Part shown: positions 5,170-6,559 of the stretch, piece after piece
How positions within the stretch are numbered: the stretch's first letter is position 1
How the letters are laid out: every line of letters starts with the position of its first letter
NCBI GenBank assembly: GCA_007125275.1
Contig: SLDN01000118.1
Coordinates: 1-6,559 of the forward strand
Source: Bacteroidales bacterium
Lineage (GTDB): Bacteria > Bacteroidota > Bacteroidia > Bacteroidales > UBA7960
Direction: 5' to 3'
Length of the DNA: 6,559 nt
Notes under the pieces: generated by a model
Told to the model about the DNA's origin: nothing
Seen by the model: only the letters and a program-made list of their open reading frames with translations
Databases searched by the model: none
Translations under genes and position numbers: made by a program

Positions 5170-6559
5170 TTAATTGGCGTAAACGACAAAACCAAAAGCT
5201 TCCAGTTGTAATCCATCTTCTCCAACCACTGCATTTTCAATAAATCTTATCTCACCGGGAGCTTCGTTTTCAACCAGCATCGTATTTTCCGACAGGTTCA
5301 TAAACACGCTCACCTTCTGTGCTCCTTTGGAGCGCGTGAAGGCAAACAAATTGTCATCCCCCGGACGGATCATCTGAAAGTCGCCATGCGTAAGGGCTTT
5401 GTTTTCTTTTCGAAAAGCGATGAGCTCCCTGTAAAGGTGCCACAGGGAGTTTGGGTCGTTTTGCTGCACCGACAATGCAAACTGTTCGGCACCGCCTGTA
5501 TTAAAATAGCTTACATCCCACCAGGGACCGCTGTCTTTGTAAAAAGCTGCAATGCCGGCATCATCGGGATCGGGTGTCCATGGAAAGGCTTCCCTGACAG
5601 GGATATGGTTGACGTCGTAGCTCCAGTCGTGTACGGTGCCGGTTACCCCAAGTTCCTGCCCGTAGTATATGGCCGGAATGCCGGGCAGCAAAAGGTTCAG
5701 CAGGGCGCCGCAGCGGATTTTTTCCGGGCGCTCGTCCATCTCACTAGCCCAGCGCACAATGTCGTGGTTTTCAATAAAGTGGATATAGTTTTTGCCTTTC
5801 GGCAGATGGTCAAGCGTCTCGTGAATGAACCTGCCAATATTACCGGCGTCCGGGGAATCACCACCGGATGCATCCGCCATCATCACATCAGCAATCGCAT
5901 AGCGTATCAGGAACCCGAAACTGGCATCCGCTCCACTTTTGTTCATCATCACATCACCGTATGAAGCCCAGTTCGACTGTTCCCCAACGATGAAAAGGTT
6001 TGGGTTAATCTCTTTGGCATGATCAAAAACGGGTTTCCAGAAGTCAATATATAAATTGGTGAAAAGCCCTTTATAGTCAAGGTCATCCATGATGTGGTCG
6101 ATCCTGAAACCGTCCACGCCGCCCTCAAGACTGCCATCCCCCTTTGGATCCACCCAAAAGGCGTAATAATCTTTCATGTAATCTTTTACTTTTTGATGAT
6201 TCATGTCCAGGTGGAAGATATAAAGTTCCTGATCCGGCCATGCGCGATATGCATACAGCTCTTCGCCTGATGGCCGCAAAAACTGCTCCGGGTACCGATT
6301 CTCATCATCGCTGTAATAGATAAAGTCAGTGTATGGAGAAGACGGGTTTTTATAGGAATCTTCGAACCAGTGGTTTCCGTTCTGCACATACTGGGTTTCC
6401 ATGTCCATGATGAACTTCATGCCCCTGTCGTGCACTGCATTCACGAAAGCGAGGTATTCCTCCATTGTGCCAAAGCGCGGGTCAATCGTTTCATAATCAA
6501 TAGGGAAATAATTATGATAAAAGTCTGATTCATAAAGTGGCAGGAGCAGGATGGCGGTA
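5170..6559 (-). CDS. GH13 alpha-amylase-family glycosyl hydrolase, N-terminus cut by window edge
   Basis: 462 residues are visible; the first full codon is at 6556-6558 and the frame is open to the edge. The ATG at 6463-6465 is internal, because the sequence before it (LLLPLYES, PIDYETIDPRFGT) is conserved GH13 barrel. Numbering from the first visible residue, GFRID gives nucleophile Asp154, IVGEQ gives acid/base Glu193, and IENHD gives Asp266 (regions II, III and IV). HLDMN (116-120) resembles region V, and AIYYGQELG (296-304) is typical. A C-terminal beta domain ends in EAFGFVVYA. It should retain alpha-glucan hydrolysis or transglycosylation. Region I is odd: DMETQY (52-57) stands where DxVxNH is usual, with Gln and Tyr for the Asn and His. 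Exact specificity (amylase, neopullulanase, glucosidase) and signal peptide cannot be judged without the N-terminus. It converges with the U32 gene across a 128-nt gap. Confidence 0.93.
   Translation of the reverse strand, partial: TAILLLPLYESDFYHNYFPIDYETIDPRFGTMEEYLAFVNAVHDRGMKFIMDMETQYVQNGNHWFEDSYKNPSSPYTDFIYYSDDENRYPEQFLRPSGEELYAYRAWPDQELYIFHLDMNHQKVKDYMKDYYAFWVDPKGDGSLEGGVDGFRIDHIMDDLDYKGLFTNLYIDFWKPVFDHAKEINPNLFIVGEQSNWASYGDVMMNKSGADASFGFLIRYAIADVMMADASGGDSPDAGNIGRFIHETLDHLPKGKNYIHFIENHDIVRWASEMDERPEKIRCGALLNLLLPGIPAIYYGQELGVTGTVHDWSYDVNHIPVREAFPWTPDPDDAGIAAFYKDSGPWWDVSYFNTGGAEQFALSVQQNDPNSLWHLYRELIAFRKENKALTHGDFQMIRPGDDNLFAFTRSKGAQKVSVFMNLSENTMLVENEAPGEIRFIENAVVGEDGLQLEAFGFVVYAN

Noticed and set aside
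5386..5964. A 192-codon open frame antisense to the amylase gene
   Set aside because: It lies entirely opposite conserved GH13 catalytic regions and has no recognisable features.

Overview
This 6.6-kb window looks like chromosomal DNA from a member of the Bacteroidota (Bacteroidales-like or an environmental relative). The evidence is indirect. No start codon has a Shine-Dalgarno sequence. A box upstream of the first gene (292-299) fits the Bacteroidota -7 element TAnnTTTG exactly. Degenerate 7-nt repeats sit between genes. The gene set (YitT-type membrane protein, M20 peptidase PepD, LipB, a U32 protein, a GH13 amylase) is ordinary housekeeping and carbohydrate metabolism. No 16S or other phylogenetic marker is present, so the assignment is an inference.

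Layout: bases 1-323 hold a strong terminator of an off-window gene, then non-coding DNA with a perfect stem-loop and a 14-unit heptamer array, then a candidate promoter. Four genes follow on the + strand: a YitT-family membrane protein (324-1196), pepD (1357-2817), lipB (2964-3668) and a peptidase-U32/tRNA-rRNA hydroxylase-type protein (3767-5041). A GH13 alpha-amylase-type gene (5170-6559) lies on the - strand, converges on the U32 gene, and its N-terminus is cut off by the right edge.

The genes do not form an obvious pathway. PepD releases amino acids from dipeptides, LipB starts lipoyl-cofactor assembly, the U32 protein probably modifies RNA, and the amylase acts on alpha-glucans. Gaps of about 100-160 nt and separate leaders suggest individual transcription units or a loose cluster rather than a tight operon.

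The most interesting material is between the genes. (a) Two heptamer arrays (AACTNNN and its complement) occur in opposite orientation at 189-283 and 2818-2862. (b) Each array is followed, in the same relative order and orientation, by a stem-loop with a 7-bp stem and the identical loop GCTTGA; the two stems differ only by two paired (compensatory) changes. (c) pepD, lipB and the U32 gene share a leader motif of the form CCTGTGTGCCGAAAYAT ending 6-13 nt before the start codon. It is the 3' arm of a hairpin in two cases and part of a tandem duplication in the third. These look like members of dispersed non-coding elements of this genome. I see no clear new multi-gene system.
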